DNA from: JAJPJQ01 sp036522615
Lineage (GTDB): Bacteria > Desulfobacterota > Binatia > UBA9968
NCBI GenBank assembly: GCA_036522615.1
Contig: DATDFN010000057.1
Span: 1-20,277 of the forward strand
Direction: 5' to 3'
Length of the DNA: 20,277 nt
The translations under genes were made by a program, and so were the position numbers. Below, piece by piece: positions 1 through 7,908 of this stretch (within the stretch, counting starts at the first letter, position 1; each line of letters opens with the position of its first letter). Under the pieces are notes generated by a model, which was given only the letters and a program-made list of their open reading frames with translations, had not been told where the DNA came from and made no database searches.

Positions 1-1268
1 GTGATCTCGTAAATCGCCGTCACCGTATGCCCGGCGCCGATGTCGCCGGCATCCACTTTGTCATCGTTGAAGTCTTCGCGCTTGAGCATGCGCGTTTCGT
101 AGCCGATGAGACGATACTCGGCCACTTTCGCCGGATTGAACTCGATTTGCACTTTAACGTCGTCAGCGATGGGGAAGAGCGTGGACGCCAGCTCTTCCGA
201 CAGCGCCTTCCGCGCTTCCAGCAAAGAATCGATGTAAGCGGCGTTGCCGTTGCCGGTCTGCGCGAGCCGCTGCATCAATGCGTCGTTCAAGTTGCCGAGA
301 CCGACGCCGAAGATCGACAGATAAATACCGGACTTCCGCTTGTCCTTGATGAAGCGCTCTAGCTCCTTGGGATCTGTGATGCCGACGTTGAAGTCGCCGT
401 CGGTCGCAAGAATGACGCGGTTGACTGCCTGCTTGTCGAAATTCCGCTCGGCGAGCGCGTAGGCGCGCTGCAGCCCTTCGCCGCCGGCCGTCGACCCGGC
501 GGCGCGGAGACCGTCGATCGTCTCGATGATCTTGTGCTTGTCGCGGCCTGCGGTCGGTTCCAGCGCGGTTCGCGCCTCTCCGGCGTAGGTTACGATCGCC
601 ACGCGGTCGTCGTCGCGAAGCTGCTGCGCGAAGAGGCGGAAGCCCTGCTGCAGCAGCGGCAGGCGATCGGTCGGCTCCATGGAACCGGAGGTGTCGATCA
701 GCAGCACGACATTTGCGCGGGGGCGCTCGGCGCTCTGGATGTCGTAGCCGCGAAGCGCGATGTGGAGGAGCTGCCTTTCCGCGCTCCACGGGCTCGGCAT
801 GACGGTCGTCGTTACGCGGAAGGGCTGCGCGCGGTTCTCGGGCGCGGGATAGTTATACGGAAAGTAATTGACCATCTCTTCGACGCGGACGGCGTCGCGC
901 ACGGGGAGCCGGTTGTTCGTCAGAATCCGCCGCACCAGACCGTAGGACGCGGTATCGACGTCGATGCTGAAAGTCGAGACCGGGTGTTCGGCGACACTGA
1001 CGACGCCGTTGGGCTCTTTATCGGGGAAGCGGTCAGTGCCAAGCGGGATCGGCCAATAACTAGAGTTTTGCCGTGCGCCGAGACCGGGCGCTGACCGCGG
1101 CGCTGCCATTCCCAGAGCGTCTGTCGCGCCGCGGTGCAGTTCTTGTTCCGCGAGACCGCCCCTTTGATAGTTTGACGGCGGAGGCGCTTTGGCCTCGCGA
1201 TCGGCCGTACAGGAACCGAGAAACAAAAGGACGAGAGCGAGCGAGAGAAGGCGACCGGTATTCAGCAT
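1..1268 (-). CDS. VWA-domain lipoprotein, YfbK/DUF3520 type (C-terminus cut by window edge)
   Basis: Read directly on the minus strand from ATG at 1268; 422 codons are in the window and the frame is still open at base 1. The start has a strong AAGGAGG site about 6 nt upstream. Residues 1-20 form a lipoprotein signal peptide ending in LGSC, so the mature protein should be lipidated at Cys20 and membrane-anchored. A Ser/Pro/Gly-rich linker follows, then the N-terminal VWA-associated region (about 85-165, with STFSIDVDTASY). The VWA domain has a complete MIDAS: DTSGSM at 182-187, a Thr in AGST near 250 and ATDGDFN near 288-294. The end, about 365-422 (FNPAKVAEYRLIGYE, REDFNDD, GAGHTVTAIYE), matches the region that precedes DUF3520 in YfbK-like proteins. 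Family members probably bind proteins through a metal ion; the substrate is unknown. The fold is clear, the function is not. Confidence 0.93.
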   Translation of the reverse strand, partial: MLNTGRLLSLALVLLFLGSCTADREAKAPPPSNYQRGGLAEQELHRGATDALGMAAPRSAPGLGARQNSSYWPIPLGTDRFPDKEPNGVVSVAEHPVSTFSIDVDTASYGLVRRILTNNRLPVRDAVRVEEMVNYFPYNYPAPENRAQPFRVTTTVMPSPWSAERQLLHIALRGYDIQSAERPRANVVLLIDTSGSMEPTDRLPLLQQGFRLFAQQLRDDDRVAIVTYAGEARTALEPTAGRDKHKIIETIDGLRAAGSTAGGEGLQRAYALAERNFDKQAVNRVILATDGDFNVGITDPKELERFIKDKRKSGIYLSIFGVGLGNLNDALMQRLAQTGNGNAAYIDSLLEARKALSEELASTLFPIADDVKVQIEFNPAKVAEYRLIGYETRMLKREDFNDDKVDAGDIGAGHTVTAIYEI

Positions 1269-1342
1269 GAGCCCCTCCTTGCGTGCTTGAAACGGTTGGC
1301 GATTATTTGCTTAGACGACGGAAAATCGATTTAGCTTACACA

Positions 1343-1371
1343 GAACATTAAAAAATTTGTCTTTAATGTTC
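1343..1371. repeat. Perfect 10-bp inverted repeat with 9-nt spacer upstream of the VWA gene
   Basis: GAACATTAAA at 1343-1352 and TTTAATGTTC at 1362-1371 are exact reverse complements around a 9-nt centre. The right arm overlaps the stop codon of the transglycosylase gene. The repeat lies about 75 nt upstream of the VWA lipoprotein start on the same strand. It could be a weak AU-rich terminator for the upstream gene or an operator for the lipoprotein gene. The arm-N9-arm geometry favours a dimer-binding site, but no known regulator consensus was recognised. Confidence 0.6.
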
Positions 1372-2134
1372 ACCCCAGCTTGGCCTTCAGCTTGACGAAC
1401 CGCGCGCGCGCCTGCTCGACGCGCTTGAGGTAGTGGCGCAGGTTCTGCTCGCCGCACTTTTCGCCGGAGACGGCGCGAAAGGCGCGGCGGATGAACGACT
1501 CGGCTTTGCCCGGCCCGCACAGGTGGATCGCCGCGGCGAGCTTCTGCCGCTGGCTAAAGGTCGTCTTCACCGCGGCCTTAGCAGCCACTGTTTTCTGCAC
1601 GAGGTTTTGCAGGTACGCCGCGGTGAGCTCGATTGCGTGGCTCGGCACCGCTCGGTTGTAGAGGCTTTTAAGCCAGCAGGCACTGCCGCTCAAGACTTTA
1701 TGGTCTTTGATGCAGTAGTTCCGCGCCTCGGCGAATGTGCCGTCGGTCATCTGATACAAGCCGACTGAGCTCGACGCGGGCCGGTAAATCTCGAACGGGT
1801 TCCACGACCACTGCCAGCGCCAGTAGGTGCGCGCGATCGGATTGCCTTCGGCCTCGACCTGCGCGATCGCGGCCAGCAATTCCGGCGAGATATCGGCCGT
1901 CGAATATTTGACGAACAACTCGCCGTAGCTCTTCCACGTCTCTTCGGGAGACTTGTAAAAAGATTCGCTCACCGGCGCGAGCAGCTCGGCGGGTTTGCGG
2001 GAAACCTGGTAGAGCCAGTTGATGACGAAGAAAAACCCGAGGGCGATGACGAAGTAGCCGACGATTATGCCGCGGTCGCGGAGCCGCCAGCGCCTCGAAT
2101 AACCCTTCAGCGCACCGATGGCTGCAAAAGACAT
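1370..2134 (-). CDS. Membrane-anchored lytic transglycosylase, SLT domain
   Basis: A 254-aa protein with one transmembrane segment at about 22-42 after a basic N-terminus, so N-in with a periplasmic body. The catalytic domain shows ELLAAIAQVEAEGNP (about 85-99), where Glu94 fits the catalytic Glu of SLT-type transglycosylases. Next comes SSSVGLYQMTDGTF (about 121-134), the equivalent of the GLMQ motif. Four Cys (141, 153, 206, 227) could form periplasmic disulfides. Such enzymes cleave the MurNAc-GlcNAc bond of peptidoglycan, leaving 1,6-anhydroMurNAc. The acidic residue sits in VEAEGNP rather than the classical ES pair, but the overall pattern is a recognisable SLT subfamily. The gene follows rimM with a 124-nt gap and has no clear Shine-Dalgarno, so the start is moderately certain. 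It may supply the muropeptides that the downstream ldcA/mpl genes recycle. Confidence 0.82.
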   Translation of the reverse strand: MSFAAIGALKGYSRRWRLRDRGIIVGYFVIALGFFFVINWLYQVSRKPAELLAPVSESFYKSPEETWKSYGELFVKYSTADISPELLAAIAQVEAEGNPIARTYWRWQWSWNPFEIYRPASSSVGLYQMTDGTFAEARNYCIKDHKVLSGSACWLKSLYNRAVPSHAIELTAAYLQNLVQKTVAAKAAVKTTFSQRQKLAAAIHLCGPGKAESFIRRAFRAVSGEKCGEQNLRHYLKRVEQARARFVKLKAKLG

Positions 2135-2258
2135 CGGCGCATTCTAGCGCGAACGGATGCCGGGGTGAAGAGGAAAAATGAAGAGTATGTTAAAGGTTAT
2201 CCATGTTTTGCGACAATCGACACGCCCGCTCCATGCGCGCCGCTATTATCCCCTCGGT

Positions 2259-2789
2259 CTAGAGCTCCAACAAGCCTTCCGGCGGGTCGATGATGACGCG
2301 GCCGGCGTCGAAATCTATCTTGGCGATGATCTCTTTCACCGCCGGGACGAGATATTCCTTCTCGCCGTCTTCGACGACGTAGAGATCGCCGCCGGCCGTC
2401 GGCCAGAGCCGCGCGATCGTGCCGATGCGCGCGCCCGTGGTGTCGAAGACCTCCATGCCCACTACCTGATAATAGTAATATTCATTCTCGCCCAGCGGCG
2501 GCAGGTCGACTTCGGCGACGCACACGACGGCGCCGATCCATTTCTCGGCTGCGTTGATACTATCGACGCCGGCGAAATGGACGAGCAGCTGGCGCTTGTG
2601 CGGTTTGACGCTTTCGAGCCGCATCGGCATGCGCGCGCCGTCTATTTCGAGGAAAACTTCTTTGGCGGAAAAAAGGGTAGGGCTGTCGGGGTTGTAGGGT
2701 GATAGTTTCAGCCAGCCCTCGATGCCGTGCGTGGCGACGATCTCGCCCAGGGAAACGACCCGCTCCGGCGCTTGAGAGGACGATGGCGT
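2259..2789 (-). CDS. rimM: Ribosome maturation factor RimM (no canonical start codon)
   Basis: RimM binds ribosomal protein S19 and helps mature the 30S head. The reading frame from the stop at 2259 back to 2789 gives 176 residues, the usual RimM length. The N-terminal beta-barrel is recognisable (ERVVSLGEIVATHGIEGWLK, then FSAKEVFLEIDG), followed by the PRC-barrel part (DLPPLGENEYYYYQVVGMEV, GGDLYVVEDGEKEYLVPAV). The first ATG is at 2630 and would give only 123 aa without the N-terminal barrel. Between the khpA stop (TAA, 2795-2793), which is in the same frame, and 2630 there is no ATG, GTG or TTG. I place the provisional start at ACG 2789; CTG at 2750 is an alternative. It is the last recognised member of the ffh operon. 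The product is certain; the start is not. Confidence 0.88.
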   Translation of the reverse strand, partial: TPSSSQAPERVVSLGEIVATHGIEGWLKLSPYNPDSPTLFSAKEVFLEIDGARMPMRLESVKPHKRQLLVHFAGVDSINAAEKWIGAVVCVAEVDLPPLGENEYYYYQVVGMEVFDTTGARIGTIARLWPTAGGDLYVVEDGEKEYLVPAVKEIIAKIDFDAGRVIIDPPEGLLEL

Positions 2790-2792
2790 GGC

Positions 2793-3029
2793 TTATTTCT
2801 CTTCCACGATCTCGAGAACGACCTTGCGGTTCGCCTTCGAGGCGGCGGCGTTCAGGATCGTGCGAATGGATTTCGCGGTTCTGCCTTGCTTGCCGATAAT
2901 GCGTCCAAGATCTTCTTTAGCAACTCTCAATTCCACAACCGAGGCGGTATCGCCTTGCGTTTCTTTCACTTCCACAGCTTCAGGGTTGCTGACCAGGGCT
3001 TTCGCCAGATACTGCACCAGGTCTTTCAC
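2793..3029 (-). CDS. khpA: KH-domain RNA-binding protein KhpA
   Basis: A 78-aa single KH-domain protein. The nucleic-acid-binding loop GRIIGKQG is at 42-49, followed by TAKSIRTIL, the standard KhpA arrangement. In other bacteria KhpA binds RNA, often with KhpB/Jag, and affects translation and cell-wall growth. The start is GTG at 3029, with an AGGGGGT ribosome-binding site about 9 nt upstream; no better start is available. It follows rpsP with a 15-nt gap, and its TAA stop is in the same frame as rimM with only a few codons between them. The position between rpsP and rimM is the classic location for this gene, which supports the call. Confidence 0.95.
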   Translation of the reverse strand: MKDLVQYLAKALVSNPEAVEVKETQGDTASVVELRVAKEDLGRIIGKQGRTAKSIRTILNAAASKANRKVVLEIVEEK

Positions 3030-3044
3030 GGAAAATTACCCCCT

Positions 3045-3290
3045 TCAGGTTTGATTGCTTTGGGATTTTTTCATCAGCTCGGAAACGGTCTGCGAGGGCT
3101 TGGCGCCTTTCTTGATCCAGGAGTCGAGCTTCTCGTGATTAAGCTTGATGCCGGCCGCGGCCTTCGGATCGTAGCTTCCTACCTGCTCGATGAACTTGCC
3201 GTCGCGCGGCGAGCGGGAATCGCTCACGACGACGCGGTAGTACGGCTTCTTTCTGCCGCCGTGGCGGCTCAAACGGATTGTAACGCTCAT
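3045..3290 (-). CDS. rpsP: 30S ribosomal protein S16
   Basis: An 81-aa protein with the S16 signature at its N-terminus: MSVTIRLSRHGGRKKPYYRV followed by VVSDSRSPRDGKFIEQVGSYDP. The length is typical for bacterial S16, a 16S rRNA-binding assembly protein of the small subunit. ATG at 3290 has a GGAAGGG site close upstream. The gene starts 13 nt after the ffh stop and leads into khpA, so it is co-transcribed with both. No anomaly was seen. Confidence 0.97.
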   Translation of the reverse strand: MSVTIRLSRHGGRKKPYYRVVVSDSRSPRDGKFIEQVGSYDPKAAAGIKLNHEKLDSWIKKGAKPSQTVSELMKKSQSNQT

Positions 3291-3303
3291 GGTCCCTTCC
3301 TTT

Positions 3304-4644
3304 TTAGTTGGATGGCATGGGCATCCGATTGAATAGGCCGCGGATGCCGCCCCGGCTGAAACGCTGCATCATTTTTTTCATTTCCATGTACTGCTTGATC
3401 AGACGATTGACGTCGGTGACGGTCGTGCCGCTGCCCTGCGCGATGCGCTTGCGCCGGCCGCCGTTGAGAATCTCCGGCTTGCGGCGTTCTTCGCGCGTCA
3501 TCGAGTTAATGATCGCGTCCACGCGCTTGAGATCTTTTTCCGCCTGGCCGAGATCGACCTGCTGCGAGAGCTTGCGCGCGCCCGGGACCATGTCGAGCAG
3601 GTCGCCGATCGAGCCCATTTTTTTCAGCTGCCTGAGCTGCGACTGAAAGTCTTCGAGCGTGAATTGATTCTTCCGCGCCTGCTTGAGCAGCCGCTCGGCT
3701 TCCTTCTCGTCGTAAACTTCGCGCGTCTTCTCGATCAGCGACAGCACGTCGCCCATGCCGAGGATCCGCGTGGCGACGCGCTCGGGATAGAACGGCTCCA
3801 GCGCCTCGGGCTTCTCGCCCGTGCCGGAGAAAAGGATCGGCTTGCCCACGATCTCGCGCATCGAGAGCGCGGCACCGCCGCGGGCGTCGCCGTCCATCTT
3901 GGTGAGAATGATGCCGGTCAAATCGATCTGCTTGCTGAAGCCCTCCGCCTGATTGACGGCGTCCTGGCCGGTCATCGCGTCGGCGACGAGCAGCGTGTGG
4001 TGCGGATGCACGGCGCCGGTGATGTTCTTGAGCTCGTCCATCAGCTCGTCGTCGATGTGGAGGCGCCCGGCGGTGTCGATGATGACGAGATCGGCGAACT
4101 CGCGCTTCGCCTGCTCGACGGCTTCGCGCGCGATGTGGACGGCGCTTTGGTCCGCGCGGGAGTCGTGTACGGGAATCTCGAGATTTGCGCCGAGCGTCTT
4201 TAGCTGCTCGATGGCGGCGGGTCGGTAGATATCCGCCGGCACGAGATACGGCTTGCGCTTTTTTTCGCGCTTTAGATAGAGCGCGAGCTTCGCGACCGTT
4301 GTCGTTTTACCGGAGCCCTGGAGCCCCACCAGCATGAGGATCTGCGGCGGCGGGCCTTTCAGGTCCAGGTCGGCGTACTCGCCGCCCAAAAGCCGCGTCA
4401 ACTCCTCGTGGACGATCTTGATGAACTGCTGATCCGGGGAGAGGCTCTGGAGCACCTCTTGGCCCAGCGCCTTGGCTTTGACCGCGTCGAGGAAGCTCTT
4501 GACGACCTTGAAGTGGACGTCGGCTTCGAGCAGCGCCATGCGCACGTCCCGAAGCGCGTCGTCGATGTTGTTTTCGCGGATTTTCCCCTGGCCGCTGAGT
4601 TTCTTGAAAGTCAGCTCCAGCTTGTCAGCGAGGTTCTCGAACAT
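3304..4644 (-). CDS. ffh: Signal recognition particle GTPase Ffh (SRP54)
   Basis: A 446-aa protein of normal Ffh length. The N domain occupies about 1-95. The G domain has the P-loop GLQGSGKTT at 107-115, DTAGRLH at 190-196 and TKMDGDARGG at 248-257. The C-terminal M domain, about 300-446, carries the SRP-RNA-binding stretch RKRIAQGSGTTVTDVNRL and a methionine-rich tail. Ffh binds signal sequences of nascent membrane proteins with 4.5S RNA and delivers ribosomes to FtsY. ATG at 4644 lacks an obvious Shine-Dalgarno. A TTGACA hexamer on the minus strand at 4727-4722 could be the -35 of the operon promoter, although no good -10 was found. It heads the operon ffh-rpsP-khpA-rimM. Confidence 0.98.
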   Translation of the reverse strand: MFENLADKLELTFKKLSGQGKIRENNIDDALRDVRMALLEADVHFKVVKSFLDAVKAKALGQEVLQSLSPDQQFIKIVHEELTRLLGGEYADLDLKGPPPQILMLVGLQGSGKTTTVAKLALYLKREKKRKPYLVPADIYRPAAIEQLKTLGANLEIPVHDSRADQSAVHIAREAVEQAKREFADLVIIDTAGRLHIDDELMDELKNITGAVHPHHTLLVADAMTGQDAVNQAEGFSKQIDLTGIILTKMDGDARGGAALSMREIVGKPILFSGTGEKPEALEPFYPERVATRILGMGDVLSLIEKTREVYDEKEAERLLKQARKNQFTLEDFQSQLRQLKKMGSIGDLLDMVPGARKLSQQVDLGQAEKDLKRVDAIINSMTREERRKPEILNGGRRKRIAQGSGTTVTDVNRLIKQYMEMKKMMQRFSRGGIRGLFNRMPMPSN

Positions 4645-4741
4645 GTGCAGGGGTTTAGGCTAAGCGGTATTACTTTGCGGAGGTCCCTTAAGGATTAAGG
4701 ATTAAAGGCAGTTGAGAGCGTTGTCAAGGCGGGAGCGGAAG

Positions 4742-4769
4742 CCCCGGCCCGCCTGGAGGCGGGCCGGGG
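4742..4769 (-). terminator. Strong GC hairpin 3' of groEL
   Basis: A perfect 12-bp stem (4742-4753 with 4758-4769) with a 4-nt loop lies about 18 nt after the groEL stop and before ffh. Neither strand has a U-run after the stem, so it is not a textbook intrinsic terminator. It may protect the 3' end of the groE mRNA or terminate with help from Rho. Confidence 0.6.
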
Positions 4770-4786
4770 AATTGCGTGTGTCGAAG

Positions 4787-6427
<1,641 letters not shown>

Positions 6428-6465
6428 TTTTAAGCCTCCTGGAATCTGGAATGGTGGAACAAGGG

Positions 6466-6756
6466 TTATTTCTCGATCACGCCGAGAATGTCTTCCTCGC
6501 GCATGATCAGATGCTCTTCACCGTCGATGACGATCTCCGAGCCGGAGTATTTGCCGAAAAGGATCCGATCGTTGACTTTCACGTCGAGCGGCACGACCTT
6601 CCCGTCATCGTTCAGCTTGCCTTTGCCGACCGCGACCACCTTGCCTTCCTGGGGTTTCTCCTTGGCGGTGTCGGGAATGATGATACCCCCCTTGGTTTTC
6701 TCTTCCTCCTCGATGCGCTTTACGATGACACGATCCTGCAAAGGTCTGATCTTCAC
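6466..6756 (-). CDS. groES: Co-chaperonin GroES
   Basis: A GroES of 96 aa with KIRPLQDRVIVKR at the N-terminus, the mobile loop EEEEKTKGGIIIPDTAKEKP (about 19-38) and the C-terminal YSGSEIVIDGEEHLIMREEDIL. It caps the GroEL ring. The start choice matters: GTG at 6762 directly abuts the AAGGAGG site, leaving one base between them. GTG at 6756 sits at the normal 7-nt spacing and gives the family-standard MKIRPL start. I therefore prefer 6756, initiating with GTG. It is co-transcribed with groEL from a sigma-70-like promoter at 6866-6837. Confidence 0.97.
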   Translation of the reverse strand: MKIRPLQDRVIVKRIEEEEKTKGGIIIPDTAKEKPQEGKVVAVGKGKLNDDGKVVPLDVKVNDRILFGKYSGSEIVIDGEEHLIMREEDILGVIEK

Positions 6757-6836
6757 TTGCACTCCTCCTTTCAGAAGGGTCAGCCTAAAATAATAAATTT
6801 TAAAATAACGGCCGTAGCGGCTGTTGTGCAGCGGCC

Positions 6837-6866
6837 TTTATTTAAGCACTCGTTTTTTAATGTCAA
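6837..6866 (-). promoter_or_regulatory. Sigma-70-like promoter of groESL, with a CIRCE-like half-site in its spacer
   Basis: On the minus strand a perfect -35 TTGACA (6866-6861) and a -10-like AATAAA (6842-6837) are separated by 18 nt, about 80 nt upstream of groES. The spacer contains GAGTGCTTAA, close to the right half of the HrcA operator CIRCE (GAGTGCTAA). The partner TTAGCACTC is not present at the N9 distance, so only a half-site can be claimed. Confidence 0.55.
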
Positions 6867-6943
6867 GAGACCTGATAGGCGCTCTGTGACGGGGCCGGAT
6901 TCCAACTCTTATAATACGCGGCCGGTAAAAGCAAGCCCGCGTA

Positions 6944-7216
6944 CTAACGATGTTTTCTCAGCTCCTCCTCATAATATTTTCGGTACAGCACATCCCATTC
7001 GCGGCTGCCGGGGGCGACGCGGCGGGAGAGCGACTGAATCTTCTGGCGCACGATGTCGTCGAGACGGTCTTCTCCGCCGAAAAATTCGCCCAGAAGGCGC
7101 TTAGTCTCGGCGAGCGCTCGCGCCTCGTTGGGAAAGTCCGCGAGGTCGTTCTTCCACACCCCATCGATGATCAGATGCGCGAGATGCGATATCCGGCTCT
7201 CGGTCAGGCGCGTCAT
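6944..7216 (-). CDS. DUF507 family protein (second of a pair)
   Basis: A 90-aa, highly charged, alpha-helical protein recognised as DUF507-like (TRLTESRISHLAHLIIDGVW near the start, WDVLYRKYYEEELRKHR at the end). No signal peptide, transmembrane segment or catalytic motif is visible, so it is probably cytoplasmic. The function of the family is unknown; it is common in Deltaproteobacteria, Nitrospirae and related phyla, often as tandem pairs. ATG at 7216 has a GAGGGA site about 9 nt upstream and overlaps by ATGA with a 16-codon ORF in the leader. It lies 112 nt after the other DUF507 gene, in the same direction, and just upstream of the groE promoter. Confidence 0.8.
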   Translation of the reverse strand: MTRLTESRISHLAHLIIDGVWKNDLADFPNEARALAETKRLLGEFFGGEDRLDDIVRQKIQSLSRRVAPGSREWDVLYRKYYEEELRKHR

Positions 7217-7331
7217 CGTTCGATTTCCCTCACGATGACCCTGAGTAAAGTCGAACGGGTCATGGTACGATCTTCCTCACGCTTCGAATTTCCCTCGGCG
7301 TCCGGAGCTCTCGAGCAAAGTCGAAGGCTCA
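7217..7331. repeat. Two degenerate copies of a ~50-bp palindromic repeat between the DUF507 genes
   Basis: Copy 1 (about 7217-7263) and copy 2 (about 7281-7331) share TTCGA-TTTCCCTC blocks and the core GAG(T/C)AAAGTCGAA. Each core is bracketed by inverted arms: ATGACCC at 7235-7241 with GGGTCAT at 7257-7263, and GAGC at 7305-7308 with GCTC at 7327-7330. The core resembles a small interspersed palindrome I have seen widely in environmental genomes. Copy 2 overlaps the stop codon of the upstream DUF507 gene. Confidence 0.65.
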
Positions 7332-7613
7332 CAGAACGAAGCCTTTTTTTTCCGCGATCTTCTGCTTGATCAGAAGAAACATCTTGTGCTGGTCCATCTC
7401 GCCCGCCCGGCGCACATCGCCGGCATGACTCGCGAGCATCTCGCGCGCTTCCTCATCGATGGCGTCTTCCTCGTGAAAATTTTTCAGAATGGTGTCCCTG
7501 ATCTTCGCCCGCACTTCTGCTTCCCCGACTTTGAAGGCGATCAACTCTTTGGCGCGGTAAGCCTTGAGAATCTCGTCGACCAACCGATCCGCCTGTTCGG
7601 GCTTGATTTTCAT
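7329..7613 (-). CDS. DUF507 family protein (first of a pair)
   Basis: A 94-aa charged helical protein with DUF507 features: MKIKPEQADRLVDEILKAYR at the start, then an EAEVRAKIRDTILKNFHEEDAIDEEA segment, and DQHKMFLLIKQKIAEKKGFVL at the end. No known catalytic residues, membrane segments or metal motifs are seen. The ATG at 7613 has no convincing Shine-Dalgarno; the bases just upstream belong to a DnaA-box-like sequence. A possible promoter lies at 7721-7693. It is the promoter-proximal gene of a two-gene DUF507 unit, and the two proteins are similar in size and charge but clearly diverged. Function is unknown. Confidence 0.83.
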   Translation of the reverse strand: MKIKPEQADRLVDEILKAYRAKELIAFKVGEAEVRAKIRDTILKNFHEEDAIDEEAREMLASHAGDVRRAGEMDQHKMFLLIKQKIAEKKGFVL

Positions 7614-7908
7614 CCTGTGGAAAACCCTGTGGATGGCCTGCGAGCACCTTGTGACCCGGGCCGGTAATGAGAAAAATTGTAGGCTCGTTTTCTACTTACT
7701 GTCGGCCGGTGTTTCTGTCAACCTAACAGGCGAAAAAAGCCTCTATTTTCCTGGGCTCGTCCAAAAATTACCTTGTGCCAACGGGAGTTTTTTGTCAATA
7801 TGCGAGAAACATGCGGTGTGAGGGCCGCTCGCTTGCCAATCAACGGGACTTATCCACAGCCCTCTTGCCGGTGGACGGTCCCGCGACGCCAGCCGCTTGT
7901 GGAGAAGT
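7614..7908. other. Non-coding strand-switch region with DnaA boxes: candidate replication origin
   Basis: About 295 bases without a gene. A perfect DnaA box TTATCCACA is at 7850-7858 (plus). One-mismatch boxes on the minus strand are at 7616-7624 (TTTTCCACA) and 7898-7906 (TTCTCCACA), and a two-mismatch box is at 7628-7636. The 7850 and 7898 boxes form a near inverted pair. AT-richer tracts lie at about 7670-7700 and 7735-7800. Genes run away from this region on both sides. The usual neighbours (dnaA, dnaN, rpmH, mnmG) are absent, so the origin call is a hypothesis; a divergent promoter region is the simpler reading. Confidence 0.4.
7693..7721 (-). promoter_or_regulatory. Possible promoter of the DUF507 pair
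   Basis: On the minus strand TTGACA (7721-7716) is followed after 17 nt by TAAGTA (7698-7693), about 80 nt upstream of the first DUF507 start. The -35 is perfect but the -10 is poor. A second TTGACA on the same strand at 7797-7792 has no good partner. Confidence 0.3.

Noticed and set aside
163..789. A 208-codon minus-strand frame rich in Arg and Pro
   Set aside because: It overlaps the real VWA lipoprotein in a different frame of the same strand; only the VWA frame has a signal peptide, MIDAS and family motifs.
4689..4704. Direct repeat of AAGGATT upstream of ffh
   Set aside because: Only two short copies; too small to interpret apart from the surrounding leader.
6917..6943. Weak 6-bp inverted arms (ACGCGG and CCGCGT) just after the second DUF507 gene
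   Set aside because: Short stem with a 15-nt loop and no U-run; not strong enough to call a terminator.
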